A program made the translations under genes and the position numbers. The notes below the pieces were generated by a model. That model was not told the DNA's origin. It saw only the letters and a program-made list of their open reading frames with translations, and did not search any database. A stretch of 64,000 nucleotides of DNA from Luscinia megarhynchos (Eukaryota > Chordata > Aves > Passeriformes > Turdidae), in assembly GCA_034336665.1 (NCBI GenBank), contig CM067568.1, positions 39,908,770 through 39,972,769 of the forward strand, read 5' to 3'. This document shows, in pieces, positions 60,982-64,000 of this stretch; position 1 is the stretch's first letter, and every line of letters begins with the position of its first letter.

Positions 60982-61088
60982 CGAATGTACTGTGCAGGAG
61001 CTAGTTTGTCAGCAGCTCGAACTGGCATGGCTGCTGCAACTTTTTGGGAGACTGATTTCTCCAAGGCTGCTCTTGTCTTCTCTGTTAT
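60982..61088 (-). CDS. SNW1: SNW1 exon 5
   Basis: The exon encodes ITEKTRAALEKSVSQKVAAA, then MPVRAADKLAPAQYI and a split arginine codon. This is the beginning of the SNW/SKIP domain. The acceptor is CAG at 61091-61089 and the donor GTATG at 60981. Confidence 0.96.
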
Positions 61089-61178
61089 CTGAAGAAAAAA
61101 TACCACAGTGTACATCTCATACCATTACAACACATAAAGCATACCACTGCTAACCAGGCACATCAGTGCATACAATAC

Positions 61179-61274
61179 CTCTCTAATTGCCTCCTCATCT
61201 GGTCTTTGCAGTTCAGGATCATCCACATTCATGACCTCTTTTGGCACAAGATCTGTGTACTTGCTGTAAATAAC
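61179..61274 (-). CDS. SNW1: SNW1 exon 4, about residues 109-140
   Basis: The exon has 32 codons, phase 0 at both ends, after CTTCCAG. It encodes VIYSKYTDLVPKEVMNVDDP then ELQRPDEEAIRE. Residue numbers assume the human length for the missing exons. The donor GTATTG is at 61178. Confidence 0.96.
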
Positions 61275-64000
61275 CTGGAAGACATTAGATTTTACTAGTG
61301 CTGGTGAACAGGAATAAATGTACATATATCAAAGGAAGTGCTTCAGGCTCAGACCATACTTCGGGTACTAATTAAAATTAATATACAACTGTAAATGCAT
61401 TATGATTGCCTTGTTTTTCAATTACTCTCATAGAAGACCTGGTTACATAGACACTCTGGACCCCATTTTACAGACAGACTAATCCAAGATCTGTTGATCG
61501 ACAGAGTGATCTGATTAAATATAATTGCAGAAGCTGCTCTCAGAACTGGCATTAGACAGCACTTTTCCATTCCTAGTATCTTCCTTTTTTAGGGACCCCA
61601 AACTGATAAAACCCTGCATATTTTTACTTCTGTTTTCAAGAATTACTCAATAATTTGATACAAGTGTTTTCTAGCATCTGGATTTTAAAATTTCATTATA
61701 TTTACCATTTTCTTGAAAAAATAAATACTTGAGAAATCTGGTCTTGACACCTTTCCTTATATAGGTACTTGAGTTTTCACACAACATAAAGCTAGCTGCT
61801 GGCAGCTTTAAGTCCCAATTTTAAATATGGGGAAAGAACACTATTACATGCCTTCAGGTAAAAATGTATTGTATTATATTCATGCTTCACATGTATCCAA
61901 CAAAATAGGAAGTTTTGTACATATACAACTACAAAATTAACCTTTAGCTGCAGCATTAATTAACCACACTAGAGCCATTTGCTGTTTCTCAGCCTTCACT
62001 CCTAAAATTTTAATCCTTTGAATTAGTATCAGTAATATTCTAGCTTCTCAGATGCTGAATGAAGGACATATGAAGAGAAGTGTTCCTCTAAGGTAATTAA
62101 CTCATAAGTCCAAGTGTCTTGCTGAAGAATATGAAGAACAAAGTATGCTGAAGGAGCTTTAGAGCATCCCAAAAGACAAAATAGAAAATAAAAGAAGGTA
62201 AACCTTGTGGTGGTTCAAGAGTGATCTAAAAACTACAGTGAGGCACAAATGATCTATATTAACTATTTAAACTCTGAAGTACTGCATTCAAATGGCAAGA
62301 TGCTTTATTATTGGATAAATATATAATACAGATTAAACTATCCTAAAATAGTTTAATCTATTTTAACAGAAATACAAATATTTGTTGCCATCAAAAACTT
62401 GATACACTTGCATGTTTTAATTGTAGTCCTTTTCTGAAGTGATACAAAGAGGCAGATAAAGAATTCACATTTCTTTTTGTTGTTTTTCTTGACATTTATC
62501 TTGTTTAACAAGTAATGTTGAGACATTTCATTCATCTAAGATAAAGAAGAGACTAGGATTGTTTGATATTGTATTATACCCATCCCACTACCATTTTTCA
62601 ATCTATGAAATTTGAAAGGAAGCATCAGCTTGTGTTGTAGATATTTCACTCTGCTACTGAAAAGCAGAATTTCCTTTTAGGCAGAAAGAAAAACCTCAAG
62701 TTTTCCTACAGTTATGTGATTCCCTGGCTGGGGCAGCCTTAACAGGCAGCAATTAGGAATCTGCACACTACTGCAAGCAGAAAGAGAATAATATTACCTA
62801 ACTGGCTAACATACTGTACCCACATGGCAGGATTTAGACATCAATCACATTCCGAGTCTCACAAGTCACTTCATAGATGCAAGTATCTTGACAGAAAGTT
62901 CTTAATTTGCTACACAGAAATCCTCAACATATTTTGTTCTATATATCCCAACCAGCCCTGTACAGTGCTCATCAATCCTATATGCAAATCAAGAATTTAC
63001 TATCAAGTAATGCAGCATTAATTCCTTTCTTGTCAAAGAACGGTTTTCCCATATGAAGCATATAAAATTTTAGAAATCATTAAGATCACCTGGTTGTAAG
63101 CCTGGTACACACACCAGACAAAAAACTGGCAACAAATTCTCAAACCAAGCTCCTGCCACAAAGGCAAACAAGTTGCGAGTAAGTAACACTTTTGATTATT
63201 TGAATTAGATTCATGTTCTCTTGATCTGTTCTGTAACTGTGACAGGACTTCCTTCAACAATGAAATTACTGTCTTGCAAATGTTTTGAATGAATCAACAA
63301 TATTGGGGAAAAAAACCTGTAAATAAGCTTCATGACTGTTTTTTCCTCCTTTAACAAATAAGCTACAACCTTGGCCCATGAAGAAGAAATCCAACTTCAG
63401 CATATAAAGTTATTGCTGGAAAAAAAGTAAGTGACTTAACAGTTCCATTTCTTGATTTCATTCTTCCTTCTGTCTTCATAAAAACACAGGATGCAATTAC
63501 ATGTTCCTATTTTCCTAATAAAGGGACAGCATCAGTCTCACCAAAACATATCACTATTCATGCATTACTTTAGCCTGGCTTTTAGTAATGTAAATAGAGA
63601 AAGTACTGAAAGAATTGACAGCAGCACAAGAGCTAACCACACAGCTAGGCTAGAAATCCTTCATCTCGACAACCAGTCGCAACTCCATCCGCAGATCCAT
63701 AAGGTCATGCATCCAGGCTTGTCAATGTTATCCAGCATTTCGTGTCTAGCAGACTTGCTGCCAAACCCAAACAGGAGGCTTGTCAGACTATCACATTTAT
63801 GTCAGTATTTTTAAAGGAAAATTCTCTGAAGCAACTATTTTTTAAATACATAAGGGAACAGGTGCAAGGGAGATGAACCACTGCAATAGCAGAAACTGCT
63901 GACAAGTCATCTAAGATAGGGGCTGGGTGATGGAGCTCCTGCCTCTACAAGAAGGCAGAATACTAAATTCAACTTCAAAAAATCCATAAACTGTAGCGAA
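61275..64000 (-). other. SNW1: SNW1 intron 3 (part), right end of the window
   Basis: This is 2.7 kb of AT-rich sequence between exon 4 and the right edge. I searched it for the missing human exon 1-3 sequences (for example RKKKMSNALAIQVDSEGK) and found none, so it should be intron. It contains a small perfect hairpin at 62330-62359. No repeat family or RNA gene is recognised. Confidence 0.75.
62330..62359 (+). repeat. Perfect 11-bp inverted repeat (hairpin)
   Basis: AGATTAAACTA at 62330-62340 and TAGTTTAATCT at 62349-62359 are exact reverse complements around an 8-nt loop. It is AT-rich with no associated feature and could be chance in a sequence of this composition. Confidence 0.7.

Larger units (their letters stand above)
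53614..61178 (-). other. SNW1: SNW1 introns 4-12
   Basis: The introns between exon 4 and exon 13 range from about 80 bp (60098-60196 is 99 bp) to 1.7 kb (55653-57310). The largest contains a CR1 remnant (56035-56830), and intron 7 (59240-60027) contains another (59404-59525). The others hold AT-rich sequence without visible features. No snoRNA-like C/D or H/ACA element was recognised. Confidence 0.8.
52656..61274 (-). other. SNW1: SNW1 gene, exons 4-14 and 3' UTR (5' part beyond the right edge)
   Basis: SNW1 (SKIP) is a nuclear protein of the activated spliceosome and a co-regulator of nuclear-receptor, Notch and TGF-beta transcription. Eleven exons (96, 107, 105, 70, 66, 117, 142, 97, 118, 164 and 205 nt) join in frame to 428 residues. 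Human SNW1 has 536 residues and 14 exons, so the missing 108 residues correspond to human exons 1-3. The window includes the SNW signature (SNWKN), the proline-rich PRGPPSPPAP segment, the long charged helix (AREAVEMRAQVERKMAQKE) and the lysine-rich C-terminus. Near-identity to the human protein shows strong conservation. Confidence 0.97.

Noticed and set aside
61275..64000. Possible SNW1 exons 1-3
   Set aside because: None of the conserved N-terminal SNW1 peptides is found in any frame of this stretch, so these exons should lie beyond the right edge.
1..64000. tRNA genes, CRISPR arrays, operons or other prokaryotic features
   Set aside because: No tRNA A/B box pair with cloverleaf, no repeat-spacer array and no ribosome-binding-site pattern was seen. 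The window is spliced vertebrate DNA.

Overview
This is vertebrate nuclear DNA, most likely from a bird. Four intron-containing protein genes have GT-AG splice sites and their products closely match known vertebrate proteins. The dispersed repeats are CR1-type LINE pieces, typical of birds and other sauropsids, and I saw no Alu-like SINEs. The introns are short. The species cannot be named from the sequence alone.

The four genes lie in the order known from human chromosome 14q24.3: SPTLC2, ALKBH1, SLIRP, SNW1. SPTLC2 (minus strand) occupies the left end. Exon 1 is at 18793-18891, exon 2 at 7684-7878 and exon 3 at 163-317; the rest lies beyond the left edge. Its CpG-island promoter carries seven same-orientation CCAAT boxes (18971-19310). 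A 16-kb intergenic stretch follows (about 19560-35690). It holds old CR1 fragments and one clear 208/210-bp inverted repeat (21843-22050 and 22910-23119), but no recognisable gene.

ALKBH1 (minus strand) is complete: six coding exons between 48858 and 35812 encode 366 residues. All five residues expected to bind iron or 2-oxoglutarate are present. SLIRP (plus strand) is complete: four exons between 48925 and 52640 encode 106 residues with one RNA-recognition motif. The ALKBH1 and SLIRP start codons are only 66 bp apart, so the two genes share a divergent GC-rich promoter. SNW1 (minus strand) fills the right end. Its last eleven exons, 4 to 14 on the human exon count, lie between 61274 and 53176 and encode 428 residues. 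The first three exons are beyond the right edge. SLIRP and SNW1 converge tail to tail, and their 3' ends probably overlap.

The products work in different places. SPTLC2 is a subunit of serine palmitoyltransferase in the ER. ALKBH1 is a 2-oxoglutarate/iron dioxygenase acting on tRNA and nucleic acids. SLIRP is a mitochondrial mRNA-binding protein. SNW1 is a spliceosome and transcription cofactor. ALKBH1 and SLIRP both have reported mitochondrial roles, which makes their shared promoter of some interest. Most of the remaining sequence is intron or ancient repeat without visible function.
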